In this document: one piece after another, positions 22,114-34,117 of the stretch
Layout of the letters: each line of letters opens with the position of its first letter
How positions within the stretch are numbered: position 1 is the stretch's first letter
NCBI RefSeq assembly: GCF_008801925.2
Contig: NZ_CP062803.1
Coordinates: 496,001-560,000 of the forward strand
Length of the DNA stretch: 64,000 bases
Direction: 5' to 3'
Source of the DNA: Cupriavidus basilensis
GTDB taxonomy: Bacteria > Pseudomonadota > Gammaproteobacteria > Burkholderiales > Burkholderiaceae
The notes under the pieces: generated by a model
Told to the model about the DNA's origin: nothing
Database searches by the model: none
Seen by the model: only the letters and a program-made list of their open reading frames with translations
Program-made: the position numbers and the translations under genes

Positions 22114-24093
22114 ATGCACTCTCCGCTGGACCTTACCCTTGTCCTGCTCGCCGCCGCCGTGTTTGGCGTGGTCGCGTTTCGCATGTTGCAGTTGCCGCCG
22201 ATGCTGGGGTACCTGGTCGTGGGCATCCTGATCGGGCCGCACGCGCTCGGCCTGGCCAGCGACACCGCGCAAACCAAATACCTGGCCGAGTTCGGCGTGG
22301 TCTTCTTGATGTTCTCGATCGGCCTGGAGTTTAGCCTGGGCAAGCTCAAGGCGATGAAACGGCAGGTGTTCGGCCTGGGCGGCTCGCAGGTGGTGCTGTC
22401 GCTCCTGGCCGTGATTCCGGCAAGCTGGGCGTTCAACTGGCTGTTTCCGCTGTCCTGGCAGGCTTCGGTGGCGCTGGGCGGCGCGCTGGCCATGTCATCC
22501 ACCGCCATCGTGTCCAAGATGCTGTCGGAGCGGCTGGAGCTGGAGAGCGAGCACGGGCGCAACATCATCAGCATCCTGCTGTTCCAGGACCTGGCCGTGG
22601 TGCCGCTGCTGATCGTGATCCCGGCGCTCTCGCGCGATCCGGGCGACCTGATGATGGCGCTGGGCCTGGCCACGGTGAAGATCGTGGTGGCCCTGAGCCT
22701 GATCTTCTTCGTCGGCCAGCGTCTCATGAGCCGCTGGTTCCACATCGTGGCCGCGCGCCGCTCGCAAGAGCTGTTCATGCTCAACCTGTTGCTGGTCACG
22801 CTGGGCATGGCCGCGCTGACCGAGCGGCTCGGCCTGTCGATGGCGCTGGGCGCCTTCATGGCTGGCATGCTGATCTCCGAGACGCCCTATCGCCATCAGG
22901 TGGAGGAGGACATCAAGCCCTTCCGCGACGTGCTGCTGGGGTTGTTCTTCGTCACCATCGGCATGTTGCTCAATATCCATGTGGTGCTCGATCACTTGTG
23001 GCTGGTGCTGGCGCTGCTGGTGGTGCCCATTGTCTTCAAGCTGGTGCTGATCTCCGGCCTGGCCCGCTTGTTCGGTTCGCGCCAGGGGGTGGCGATCCGT
23101 ACCGGCCTGGGCCTGGCGCAGGCCGGCGAGTTCGGCTTCGTGCTGCTTAACCAGATCGACGGCCTGAACCTGGTCGACCCGGTGCTGATCCAGGTCATCC
23201 TGGCTTCCATGCTGTTGTCGATGCTGGCGGCGCCGTTCCTGATCCAGTACAGCGACGCCATCGTGCTGCGCTTTACCGCCAACGAATGGCTGATGCAGTC
23301 GCTCAACATGACGCGCATCGCGGCGCAGAGCCTGCAGACCGAGAAGCACGCCATCATCTGCGGGTTTGGCCGCAGCGGCCAGAACCTGGCGCACATGCTG
23401 GAGCGCGAGGGCATCACCTACGTGGCGCTGGACCTCGACCCGGACCGGGTGCGTGAAGCCGCCGGCGCGGGCGACACGGTGGTGTACGGCGACGCCGGCC
23501 GGCGCGAGGCGCTGATCGCGGCTGGCCTGCATCGCGCGGCAGCCTTGATCATCACTTACAACAACACGCCCTCGGCCCTCAAGGTGCTGCACCATGTGCA
23601 GGAGCTGGAGCCGGCGCTGCCCGTGATCGTGCGCACCATGGACGACTCGGAGCTCGACATCCTGCAAAAGTCAGGCGCCACCGAGGTGGTGCCGGAAAGC
23701 ATCGAGGGCAGCCTGATGCTGGCCTCGCACGCGCTGGTGCTGCTGGGCGTGCCGATGCGGCGCGTGGTGCGCGGGGTGCAGGAGGCGCGCGATGCGCGCT
23801 ACAGCCTGCTGCGCGGCTACTTTCACGGCCGCGACGACGAGGAAGACATGGTGGAGCGAGAGTCCGTGCGCCTGCACTCCATTTCGCTCGGCCCGGAGGC
23901 CACCTCGGTGGGGCGGCGCCTGGGCGCGCTCGGGCTGGACCGTATCGGGGTGGAGGTGACGGCGGTGCGCCGGCGTGGCATCCGCGCGTTCGATCCGGAG
24001 CCCGATACCGTACTGGAGCCGGGCGATATCGTGGTTTTGCGCGGCCAGCCAGAGGCGCTGGAAGCGGCCGAGGCGCGCATGCTGGCCGGCTGA
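22114..24093 (+). CDS. monovalent cation:proton antiporter-2 (KefB/YbaL type)
   Basis: 659-residue CPA2 transporter. About 12 transmembrane helices cover residues 5-390, including FRMLQLPPMLGYLVVGILIG and GLSMALGAFMAGMLISETPYRHQ. A TrkA-N (RCK) NAD-binding domain begins at about 410 with CGFGRSGQNL, and a TrkA-C domain follows at about 590-650. This build fits the YbaL/KefB K+ efflux group; the exact ion is not evident. No partner KefF/G gene is adjacent. The start at 22114 was chosen because the helix bundle begins there; the frame is open far upstream only as antisense to kdsD. Confidence 0.92.
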   Translation: MHSPLDLTLVLLAAAVFGVVAFRMLQLPPMLGYLVVGILIGPHALGLASDTAQTKYLAEFGVVFLMFSIGLEFSLGKLKAMKRQVFGLGGSQVVLSLLAVIPASWAFNWLFPLSWQASVALGGALAMSSTAIVSKMLSERLELESEHGRNIISILLFQDLAVVPLLIVIPALSRDPGDLMMALGLATVKIVVALSLIFFVGQRLMSRWFHIVAARRSQELFMLNLLLVTLGMAALTERLGLSMALGAFMAGMLISETPYRHQVEEDIKPFRDVLLGLFFVTIGMLLNIHVVLDHLWLVLALLVVPIVFKLVLISGLARLFGSRQGVAIRTGLGLAQAGEFGFVLLNQIDGLNLVDPVLIQVILASMLLSMLAAPFLIQYSDAIVLRFTANEWLMQSLNMTRIAAQSLQTEKHAIICGFGRSGQNLAHMLEREGITYVALDLDPDRVREAAGAGDTVVYGDAGRREALIAAGLHRAAALIITYNNTPSALKVLHHVQELEPALPVIVRTMDDSELDILQKSGATEVVPESIEGSLMLASHALVLLGVPMRRVVRGVQEARDARYSLLRGYFHGRDDEEDMVERESVRLHSISLGPEATSVGRRLGALGLDRIGVEVTAVRRRGIRAFDPEPDTVLEPGDIVVLRGQPEALEAAEARMLAG

Positions 24094-24128
24094 GCCCGCG
24101 CTATGCGCTCAGTCGCGCAAGTTCGGGT

Positions 24129-24512
24129 TCATGCCGCCACGCGGCTGCCGGCGTGCGCCTCTTCTGCCCACGATGGCGGCAGGCCCTCCAGCACGGAGCG
24201 CGCATCGAGCGAGCCGATCGGTATGCGCGGGTCGGCGGGAATACGGCCTTCGCCTTGCAGCATCAGGTAGCGCAGGCAGCATACGCGCAGGAAGGACGTG
24301 AAGTTTGCGGCCTCGCCCCGGTAGGCGACCAATTCATCGTGCAGCCGGGTGATGAGCTGGCCCACACTCATGCCGTCGCGGCGCGCCAGGGTTTCGAGCA
24401 CTTCCCAGAACAGGCTTTCCAGCCGGATGCTGGTGGCCACGCCATGCAGCCGGAGCGAGCGGGACTGGCCCTGGTACGACTGCGGGGTGGCCCGGATGAA
24501 GATTTCACACAT
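24129..24512 (-). CDS. ribbon-helix-helix domain protein
   Basis: 127-residue protein beginning MCEIFIRATPQSYQGQSRSL, which matches the RHH_4-type family (VATSIRLESLFWEVLETLARRDGMSVGQLI). This family is commonly annotated as DNA-binding or aryl-sulfate-sulfotransferase-associated. It may be a regulator of the upstream DJ-1-like gene, 68 bp away on the same strand, but the target is unknown. The start at 24512 fits the family. Confidence 0.8.
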   Translation of the reverse strand: MCEIFIRATPQSYQGQSRSLRLHGVATSIRLESLFWEVLETLARRDGMSVGQLITRLHDELVAYRGEAANFTSFLRVCCLRYLMLQGEGRIPADPRIPIGSLDARSVLEGLPPSWAEEAHAGSRVAA

Positions 24513-24580
24513 AGAAGAACTCCCGTGCTTAACGGCCCGCGATAGCCATAGGCAGGCTCGCGGGCCGCGTTCGGTAGCCT

Positions 24581-25159
24581 CTAATGTACGATCCTGGTGC
24601 CCAGGACGGCAAGGAACTGCGCCAGCCATGCCGGGTGCGCGGGCCAGGCCGGTGCGCTTACCAGGTTGCCATCGGTGTAAGCCTGGTCGACCGGAATGTC
24701 GGCATATTTTCCGCCCGCCAGGCGCACTTCGGGCGCGCAGGCCGGATAGGCCGAGCAGGTGCGGCCTTCCAGCACGCCGGCCGCGGCTAGCAGCTGGGCG
24801 CCGTGGCACACCGCGGCGATCGGTTTGTTGGTGCTGGCAAAGTGCCGCACGATCTCCAGCACCCGCTCGTTAAGGCGCAGGTATTCCGGGGCGCGCCCGC
24901 CCGGAATGACCAGCCCGTCGTAGGCCGCCGGATCCACATCGGCAAAGCTCGCGTTCAGCGCGAAGTTGTGGCCGCGCTTTTCGCTATAGGTCTGGTCGCC
25001 CTCGAAATCATGGATGGCGGTGGGGCAGCTGGCGCCGGCCGTCTTGTCCGGACACACCGCATGGACCGTGTGGCCCACCATCTGGAGTGCCTGGAAAGGC
25101 ACCATGGTTTCATAATCTTCGGCGTAGTCGCCGACCAGCATCAAGATCTTTTTCGCCAT
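24581..25159 (-). CDS. DJ-1/PfpI family protein
   Basis: 192-residue glutamine-amidotransferase-like protein. The nucleophile elbow AVCHGAQLL gives C118, and E15 in DYAEDYE is the conserved partner acid. The family includes deglycases, chaperones and isonitrile hydratases; the substrate here is undetermined. The start at 25159 ([15 protein letters not shown]) has an AGGAGAC ribosome-binding site. It is transcribed divergently from apt. Confidence 0.9.
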   Translation of the reverse strand: MAKKILMLVGDYAEDYETMVPFQALQMVGHTVHAVCPDKTAGASCPTAIHDFEGDQTYSEKRGHNFALNASFADVDPAAYDGLVIPGGRAPEYLRLNERVLEIVRHFASTNKPIAAVCHGAQLLAAAGVLEGRTCSAYPACAPEVRLAGGKYADIPVDQAYTDGNLVSAPAWPAHPAWLAQFLAVLGTRIVH

Positions 25160-25321
25160 CGCTGTCTCCTGTATGGTTACGGTTGTCCCGGGGGAGCCAC
25201 GCACGCAAAGCGTGCCATCCGCCCAGGCGCTGCCCATTGTGTTGCCGTTTGCGGCAGCCCGGGTGGTAACCCATTACCGCATCCAGCCTGCCGGTTTGGC
25301 AGGCTGCCCGAACGAGTCCCC

Positions 25322-25894
25322 ATGCCCAACACCACTATCCAGTCGTCCGCCCTTGGCGACGTTACCCACTACCTGCGCGAGCGCATCCGTACCGTGCCGG
25401 ACTGGCCCCAGCCCGGCGTGATGTTCCGCGACATCACGCCGCTGCTGCAGGATCCCAAGTCCCTGCGCGTGCTGATCGACGTCTTCGTGCACCGCTACAT
25501 GGACGCCAGGCTCGATGTGGTGGCCGGCATCGACGCCCGCGGCTTTATCCTGGGCGCCATCTTGGCGTACGAGCTGAACCTGGGCTTCGTGCCGATCCGC
25601 AAGAAGGGCAAGCTGCCGTTCGAGACCGTGGCCGAGGAATATGAACTGGAGTACGGCAGCGCCACGGTAGAAATCCACGCCGATGCCTGCAAGCCGGGTG
25701 ATCGTGTGCTGCTGGTGGATGACCTGATCGCCACCGGCGGCACCATGATGGCTGGCCGCAAGCTGCTCGAGCGGCTGGGCGCCACCGTGGTGGAAGGCGC
25801 CGCCATCGTCGACCTGCCCGAGCTTGGCGGCTCGCGCCACCTGCTGGATAGTGGCCTGCCGCTGTTCACGGTTTGCCGCTTTGACGGGCATTGA
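25322..25894 (+). CDS. apt: adenine phosphoribosyltransferase
   Basis: Salvages adenine to AMP with PRPP. The 190-residue product has the PRPP-binding motif [13 protein letters not shown] at 129-141, the substrate loop IDARGFILG and the KKGKLPFET flexible loop of Apt. The ATG at 25322 is preceded by no strong ribosome-binding site; the frame is open upstream but unsupported. It is followed by 187 bp without a gene, then the Na/Pi cotransporter. Confidence 0.95.
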   Translation: MPNTTIQSSALGDVTHYLRERIRTVPDWPQPGVMFRDITPLLQDPKSLRVLIDVFVHRYMDARLDVVAGIDARGFILGAILAYELNLGFVPIRKKGKLPFETVAEEYELEYGSATVEIHADACKPGDRVLLVDDLIATGGTMMAGRKLLERLGATVVEGAAIVDLPELGGSRHLLDSGLPLFTVCRFDGH

Positions 25895-26082
25895 CCTGCA
25901 TTGACGGCCGCTCTCCGAGCGGCTTGCGCATTGGGCTTGCGGCCATTTCCACCGCGTGGACATGGCGTTGCCCACACATGCCTGCGGGCGCATAATGCCC
26001 CATTGACGACGATACGATGGCCGGGCGAAATCTTGCGATCCGCAATGGAGGCACCGGTCACATAAGGGCATAAGGGCGCAGC

Positions 26083-27768
26083 ATGGGCGTACTACTTCAT
26101 TTGCTTTCCGGCGTGGCGCTGCTGGTGTGGGGCACCAACATCGTCAAGGTCGGCATCCTGCGCGTGTATGGCGCCAACCTGCGCCACGTGCTTTCGTCCA
26201 GCATTTCCAACCGGTTCACGGCCTTTGCCGCCGGCCTTGGCGTGACCGGCCTGGTCCAGAGCAGCAACGCGACCGCCGTCATCGTCAGCTCCTTCGTCGG
26301 CCAGGGCCTGATTGCCGTGGCCCCGGCGCTGGCCATCATGCTGGGCGCCAACGTCGGCACCGCCATCATGGTGCAGGTGTTCTCGCTGGACCTGTCCTGG
26401 CTGTCGCCGCTGCTGATTTTCGTTGGCGTGATCCTGCATCTGTCCTGGAAGGGCAACAAGCCTGGCCACGTGGGCCGCGTACTGATTGGCCTGGGGCTGA
26501 TCACGCTGGCGCTGGAGCTGATCTCCATTGCCACCCGCCCCGTGGTGGAAGCGGCCGGCGTCAAGGTGTTGTTCGGCACGCTCACCGGAGACCCCACGCT
26601 GGACATGCTGATTGGCGCCTTCCTGACCATCCTTTGCTATTCGAGCCTGGCGGTGGTGCTGTTCTGCGGGGCGCTGGCCTCGGCCGGGGTGGTGTCCCTG
26701 CATGTGGCGATGGCGCTGGTGCTGGGCGCCAACCTGGGCTCGGGCATTTCCGCGCTGCTGACCACCTCGGGCAACAACCAGCCCGGCAAGCGCGTCACGC
26801 TGGGCAACCTGCTGTCGCGCCTGCTCGGCTGCGTGATCGCGCTGCCGTTGCTGGGGCAGGCCGAACGCCTGCTGGCGCTGGTCGATGCCGATCCACAGCG
26901 GCTGGTCGTGAATTTCCACCTGCTCTTCAATGTGGCGCTGGCGGTGCTGCTGCTGGGCGCCACCGGTCCGCTGGCGCGCCTGTGCGAGGCGGTGCTGCCC
27001 GGGCGCAACACCGGCGATAGCCAGGTTACCCCGCGCCACCTCGATCCCGCCGCGCTGCCCACGCCGGCGCTGGCGCTGTCCAATGCCGCGCGCGAGGTGC
27101 TGCGCATCGGCGACCGCATCGAGCAGATGCTGGACAACATGCTGCGCGTGCTGCGCACCAACGATGCCAAGCTCGCCACCGCCACCTGCCGCATCGACGA
27201 CGAGGTGGACGATCTCTACACCGCGATCAAGCTCTACCTGACCCGGATCAGCCTGGAGGCGCTGGACGAGCGCGACGGCCGGCGCTGGACGGAGATCATC
27301 TCGCTCACCATCAACCTCGAGCATGCCGGCGACATCATCGAGCGCATCCTGCAGGACGCGCGCGAAAAGAAGATTGCCCACAACCTGGCCTTCTCGGAAG
27401 CGGGCATGCAGGAGATCTCGCAGATGCACGCGCGCGTGGTGGCCAACCTGCGGCTCGGGCTGTCGGTCTTCCTCTCCGGCGACCTGAAAAGCGCGCAGCA
27501 ACTGATGGCGGAGAAGGCGACCTTCCGCGAGATGGAGCGCCAGTACGCGCGCACCCACCTGCAACGCATCGCCGTGCAGACCGCCGAGAGCATCGAGACC
27601 AGCTCGCTGCACCTCGACGTGATCAGCGATCTCAAGCGCCTGAATTCGTTGTTCTGCGCCACCGCCTACCCGGTGCTGGAAGACGCTGGCGTGCTTAACC
27701 GCAGCCGCATGAAGGAAGATGATGGCGAGCCCCCGGCCAGGGCGGTGCCGTCTGCGCAGGCGCACTGA
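26083..27768 (+). CDS. Na/Pi cotransporter family protein with PhoU domain
   Basis: 561-residue protein. The N-terminal 300 residues are an NptA-type transporter with about 8-9 helices and the signature QSSNAT at 59-64; the second repeat carries the related YSSLAVV. The C-terminal PhoU-like helical domain (about 340-545) is typical of bacterial YjbB-class proteins. Phosphate export or uptake is inferred from the family; YjbB exports phosphate in E. coli. Confidence 0.9.
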   Translation: MGVLLHLLSGVALLVWGTNIVKVGILRVYGANLRHVLSSSISNRFTAFAAGLGVTGLVQSSNATAVIVSSFVGQGLIAVAPALAIMLGANVGTAIMVQVFSLDLSWLSPLLIFVGVILHLSWKGNKPGHVGRVLIGLGLITLALELISIATRPVVEAAGVKVLFGTLTGDPTLDMLIGAFLTILCYSSLAVVLFCGALASAGVVSLHVAMALVLGANLGSGISALLTTSGNNQPGKRVTLGNLLSRLLGCVIALPLLGQAERLLALVDADPQRLVVNFHLLFNVALAVLLLGATGPLARLCEAVLPGRNTGDSQVTPRHLDPAALPTPALALSNAAREVLRIGDRIEQMLDNMLRVLRTNDAKLATATCRIDDEVDDLYTAIKLYLTRISLEALDERDGRRWTEIISLTINLEHAGDIIERILQDAREKKIAHNLAFSEAGMQEISQMHARVVANLRLGLSVFLSGDLKSAQQLMAEKATFREMERQYARTHLQRIAVQTAESIETSSLHLDVISDLKRLNSLFCATAYPVLEDAGVLNRSRMKEDDGEPPARAVPSAQAH

Positions 27769-27806
27769 GGCGTCACCAAGGAACCCTAAGGAGCCGCTAG
27801 GGAGGG

Positions 27807-28292
27807 CTACAGCTTGTAGCCGATCTCCCGCAGCAGGTTCCGCCGCGCGGCAATGTCGGCCTCGGATTCCAGCCCGAGCGGCGAAGCGCCATCCACCACG
27901 CCAAGCACCGCGCGCCCCTGCGCGGTCTGCGCTACCACCACCTCGGTCGGGTTTGCCGTGGCGCAATAGATCCGGCATACCTCCGGCACCGCGCGCACGG
28001 TCGCGAGCACATTGACCGGATAGAAGCCGTCGCCAAGGAACAGCAGGAAGCAGTGGCCGGCGCCGATTGCCAGCGCGTTCTGGCATGCCAGGTCGATCAT
28101 CGCCTCGTCGGTGCCGGACCAGCGCACCAGGCGCTTGCCCGAGGCCTCGCAGAACGCTAGTCCAAAGCGGATGCCCGGCACCGCGCCGGCCAGCGCCTCG
28201 TGGATGTCGTCCACGGTCTTGATGAAGTGGGATTGCCCGAAAAGGAAGTTGGTCGCCTCGGGCTTGGCGATCGGCACTACGGTGAGTTCCAT
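27807..28292 (-). CDS. adenosine-specific kinase family protein
   Basis: 161-residue single-domain protein of the DUF355/adenosine-specific kinase family (MELTVVPIAKPEATNFLFGQSHFIKTVDDI; GLAFCEASGKRLVRWSGTD; IYCATANPTEVVV). The name comes from an archaeal (Pyrobaculum) protein for which adenosine-binding or kinase activity was proposed; activity in bacteria is not established. It converges with the Na/Pi gene (38-bp gap). Confidence 0.85.
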   Translation of the reverse strand: MELTVVPIAKPEATNFLFGQSHFIKTVDDIHEALAGAVPGIRFGLAFCEASGKRLVRWSGTDEAMIDLACQNALAIGAGHCFLLFLGDGFYPVNVLATVRAVPEVCRIYCATANPTEVVVAQTAQGRAVLGVVDGASPLGLESEADIAARRNLLREIGYKL

Positions 28293-28405
28293 GGCCGTGC
28301 TCCTGCATTGGCCTGTGCCAGCCCGCGAAAAAGGGCTTCAAGAGGCGCGGCCTTCCGCAGTCTATGGTAGGCCGGGCAAGGTCGAATGCAAGGCGCCGCG
28401 CCGGC

Positions 28406-28753
28406 CTACTTCGAGGAAGGCGGGCGGCGCCTGCGGCGCGCGCGCTGCAGCATCGCGGCGATGGCCACAAGCACGGCCGCGCCGCCCAGCGTCAGCGCCA
28501 GATTGCCGGATACAGCGCCGCTCGCCTTGGCAGGTGCCTGGGCAGCGCTGGCGGCGCTGGCCTCCCGGGCAGCTGGCGCTGGCGGGGCGGATGCCGCTGG
28601 CGCGGCAGGTTCATCCAGCGCTCGCGCCGCCGGCGCGGCCAGGTCGATCGGCGTGACGGTGGCTTGCGCCACGGCCGGGCCGGCAACGGCGGCGCCGCCG
28701 AGCAGCAGCGCGCATTGCCAGGCGCACAGGATGAGGCCGAATCGCGTGCGCAC
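28406..28753 (-). CDS. small exported membrane protein downstream of uvrA
   Basis: 115 residues: a signal peptide (1 to about 30, ending AGPAVAQA), an Ala/Pro/Ser-rich spacer, one hydrophobic helix at about 84-102 (NLALTLGGAAVLVAIAAML) and a C-terminal Arg cluster RARRRRR. It starts 5 bp after the uvrA stop, so it may be co-transcribed. The signal-spacer-helix-Arg tail layout resembles C-terminal sorting signals, but no LPxTG or PEP motif is present. No family was recognised, and GC-driven chance coding cannot be ruled out. Confidence 0.55.
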   Translation of the reverse strand: MRTRFGLILCAWQCALLLGGAAVAGPAVAQATVTPIDLAAPAARALDEPAAPAASAPPAPAAREASAASAAQAPAKASGAVSGNLALTLGGAAVLVAIAAMLQRARRRRRPPSSK

Positions 28754-28758
28754 CGTGG

Positions 28759-31623
<2,865 letters not shown>

Positions 31624-31974
31624 ATACCGATTGTCTTCGCCAGGCGGGGCCGCCGGTCAGGTCGACAGGCCGGGTCTCACGGAATTTCAAGAAAAAAGCA
31701 TGCCAGCAGGGCCGCAGCCGGCCCGCGCCGGGGCTCGCGGTGTCCGATTCGGAGCCGAAAGCGCAGCGGAGCAAACCTGTTAATATACCGAACTTCGGTT
31801 TCCGGGGGTTGCTTGGGCCATGAGACTGCGCCCTGCAGCAACGGTGGCAGAAGCGTCGCAACTTCCGCTCCGGCCATGGATCGAAGTTGTCGCCGCCCCG
31901 TCAGCATTGGGGTGATGCGGTGCGTGTGCGGTGCACGACCCGGCAATCCGTCATAGAAATTCCCCACGATCGCA
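31624..31974. promoter_or_regulatory. Divergent uvrA / MFS intergenic region
   Basis: 351 bp without a gene. Two small inverted repeats are visible: TCCGA-T-TCGGA at 31743-31753 and ACCGAA-C-TTCGGT at 31787-31799, the latter next to a TAATAT that could be a -10 box. Both divergent promoters must lie here. No operator could be assigned to a regulator. Confidence 0.45.
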
Positions 31975-33231
31975 ATGTCGTCGATCCATAGCTCCTCCCA
32001 AGATGCGGCCAAGGCCGACGATTCCAAGGTTCAGCCCGCTGCCGGGCGCGACCGCATGACCGGCATGGAAGTGCGGGCCAGCATTTCGCTCGCCAGTATC
32101 TTTGCGCTGCGCATGCTGGGCTTGTTCCTGATCCTGCCTGTGTTCGCTGAATATGCGCATGGCCTGCCCGATGGGCACGACGCCCAGCGCGTGGGCCTGG
32201 CCATGGGCATCTACGGCCTGATGCAAGCTTTCCTGCACATTCCTCTCGGCTGGCTGTCCGACCGCGTCGGCCGCAAGCCGGTGATGGTGGCGGGCCTGCT
32301 GCTGTTTGTCGCCGGCGGGCTGGTGGCGGCCAACTCCGACACGCTGTCCGGCATCATCGTCGGCCGCTCGCTGCAAGGCATGGGCGCGATCTCCGCGGCT
32401 ATCACCGCCTGCATCGCCGACCTGACCCGCGAGCAGCATCGCACCAAGGCCATGGCCATGGTGGGCGGCAGCATCGGCCTGACCTTCGCGCTGTCGCTGG
32501 TGATTGCCTCGCCGCTGCTGCACAGCATCGGCATGCCCGGGATCTTCACGCTGATGTCGGTGCTGGGCGTGGTCGCCATCCTGGTGACCCTGTTCCTGGT
32601 GCCCACGCCGCCGCCGCCGCATCCGGTGCGGCTGCCGTTTCGCAGCGTGCTGCTCAACCCCGACCTGATCCGCCTGAACGTGGGCGTGCTGGCACTGCAC
32701 GCGTCGCAGGTGGCCATGTTCATGGTGGTGCCGGCCATGCTCAGCGATGCCGGCATGCCGCTGGACCAGCACTGGAAGGTCTACCTGCCGGTGGTGCTGG
32801 TTTCCTTCGTGCTGATGCTCGCGCCGATGATGGCCGCCGAGCGCTATGGCAAGGTACGCCCCGTGCTGCTTGGCGCGGTTGGCCTGATGACCGCGGTGCA
32901 GCTGCTGTTTGCCGCTGTGCACGGACTGTGGGGCATCGTTGGCGTGTTGCTGCTGTTCTTCGTGGCCTTCAACGTGCTGGAGGCCATGCAGCCCTCGCTG
33001 GTATCGCGCTACGCCGCCGCCGCGCGCGGGGCGGCGCTTGGCGTCTACAACACCACGCAGGCGATGGGCCTGTTCCTTGGCGGCGCCGTGGGTGGGTGGC
33101 TGCTCAAGCACGAAGGCCGCAGCGCGGTCTTCATCGGCTGCGCCGTGGTGCTCCTGCTCTGGCTTATAATCGCCTGGAACATGAAGTCGCCGCCGGCCCG
33201 GAAAAGCAGTGCCCAGGCCGTCGCTGCCTGA
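31975..33231 (+). CDS. MFS transporter
   Basis: 418-residue major facilitator with about 12 transmembrane segments. The loop 2-3 motif GWLSDRVGRKP is the MFS motif A, and GRSLQGMGAISAAITACIADLTRE matches the drug:H+ antiporter-1 (YajR/Bcr-like) group. Substrate is unknown. The first 30 residues are hydrophilic; a start at codon 28 (MTGMEVRASIS) is possible. The uvrA-MFS-ssb order is conserved in Burkholderiales. Confidence 0.88.
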   Translation: MSSIHSSSQDAAKADDSKVQPAAGRDRMTGMEVRASISLASIFALRMLGLFLILPVFAEYAHGLPDGHDAQRVGLAMGIYGLMQAFLHIPLGWLSDRVGRKPVMVAGLLLFVAGGLVAANSDTLSGIIVGRSLQGMGAISAAITACIADLTREQHRTKAMAMVGGSIGLTFALSLVIASPLLHSIGMPGIFTLMSVLGVVAILVTLFLVPTPPPPHPVRLPFRSVLLNPDLIRLNVGVLALHASQVAMFMVVPAMLSDAGMPLDQHWKVYLPVVLVSFVLMLAPMMAAERYGKVRPVLLGAVGLMTAVQLLFAAVHGLWGIVGVLLLFFVAFNVLEAMQPSLVSRYAAAARGAALGVYNTTQAMGLFLGGAVGGWLLKHEGRSAVFIGCAVVLLLWLIIAWNMKSPPARKSSAQAVAA

Positions 33232-33428
33232 AGTTGGCGGCCAGCGGTCATTGGTCCGCAAAGGCAGCCCGCATCACTTCGTATAGCTTTTTGCCGTAAT
33301 CAGGCACTAGCATGACCGCGCGCCCGACTTCTTGGCCGGGGGCGCGTTATTCGTTTACGCATCAGTCAACAGTCAAGGCATCGCCACGCCGCTTGCAGCA
33401 GAGGGCGTGGCCCTGGGAGAACATTCAC

Positions 33429-33986
33429 ATGGCATCGATCAACAAAGTCATCCTCGTCGGCAACCTGGGCGCGGATCCGGAAACCCGCTACCTGCCCAGC
33501 GGCGACGCCGTGAGCAACATCCGCCTGGCGACCACCGATCGTTACAAGGACAAGACCAGCGGCGAGATGAAGGAAGCCACCGAGTGGCACCGCATTGCCT
33601 TCTTCGGCAAGCTGGCCGAGATCGCCGGCCAGTACCTGCGCAAGGGCTCGCAGGTCTATATCGAAGGGCGCATCCGCACCCGCAAGTGGACCGACCAGTC
33701 CGGCGTGGAAAAGTACAGCACCGAAATCGTGGCTGAGCAAATGCAGATGCTGGGCTCGCGCCAGGGCATGGGCGGTGGCGGCGGCGGCGGTGGCGACGAC
33801 ATGGGCGGTGGCGGCGGTGGCTACGGTGGTGGCCGCGAATCGTCGGGCGGCGGCGGTGGTTACGGCGGCGGTGCGCGCAGCGGTGGCGGCCAGGCTGCCG
33901 GTGGCCAGCAAGGTGGTGGCGCGCGTCGCCAGCAGCAGGCTCCGTCGAACGGCTTTGAAGACATGGACGACGATATTCCGTTCTAA
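33429..33986 (+). CDS. ssb: single-stranded DNA-binding protein
   Basis: 185-residue SSB. The OB-fold domain (residues 1 to about 110) begins [21 protein letters not shown] Gly-rich disordered linker with runs of 4-8 glycines follows at about 115-165. The conserved acidic tip DMDDDIPF recruits repair and replication partners. The ATG at 33429 gives the family N-terminus; the upstream open frame is not part of the protein. A bidirectional terminator follows. Confidence 0.97.
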   Translation: MASINKVILVGNLGADPETRYLPSGDAVSNIRLATTDRYKDKTSGEMKEATEWHRIAFFGKLAEIAGQYLRKGSQVYIEGRIRTRKWTDQSGVEKYSTEIVAEQMQMLGSRQGMGGGGGGGGDDMGGGGGGYGGGRESSGGGGGYGGGARSGGGQAAGGQQGGGARRQQQAPSNGFEDMDDDIPF

Positions 33987-34048
33987 GTCGTTCTGAGCAT
34001 CCCTGCCATCCCAGGCCGACACAGTCGGTACGGCCTGCACCGGCAAAC

Positions 34049-34083
34049 AAAAAACCCCGGGAGTCGTTGGCTCCCGGGGTTTT
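34049..34083. terminator. Bidirectional terminator between ssb and phosphoesterase gene
   Basis: AAAACCCCGGGAG and CTCCCGGGGTTTT form a perfect 13-bp stem with loop TCGTTGG, with A and T runs on each side. It lies between two convergent genes. Confidence 0.9.
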
Positions 34084-34117
34084 CTGTTTCTTGGCTCCTC
34101 GAAGGCGCCGCGCGTGC

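Noticed and set aside
26092..28470. 792-codon minus-strand frame over the Na/Pi gene
   Set aside because: Crosses real genes in both directions; shadow only.
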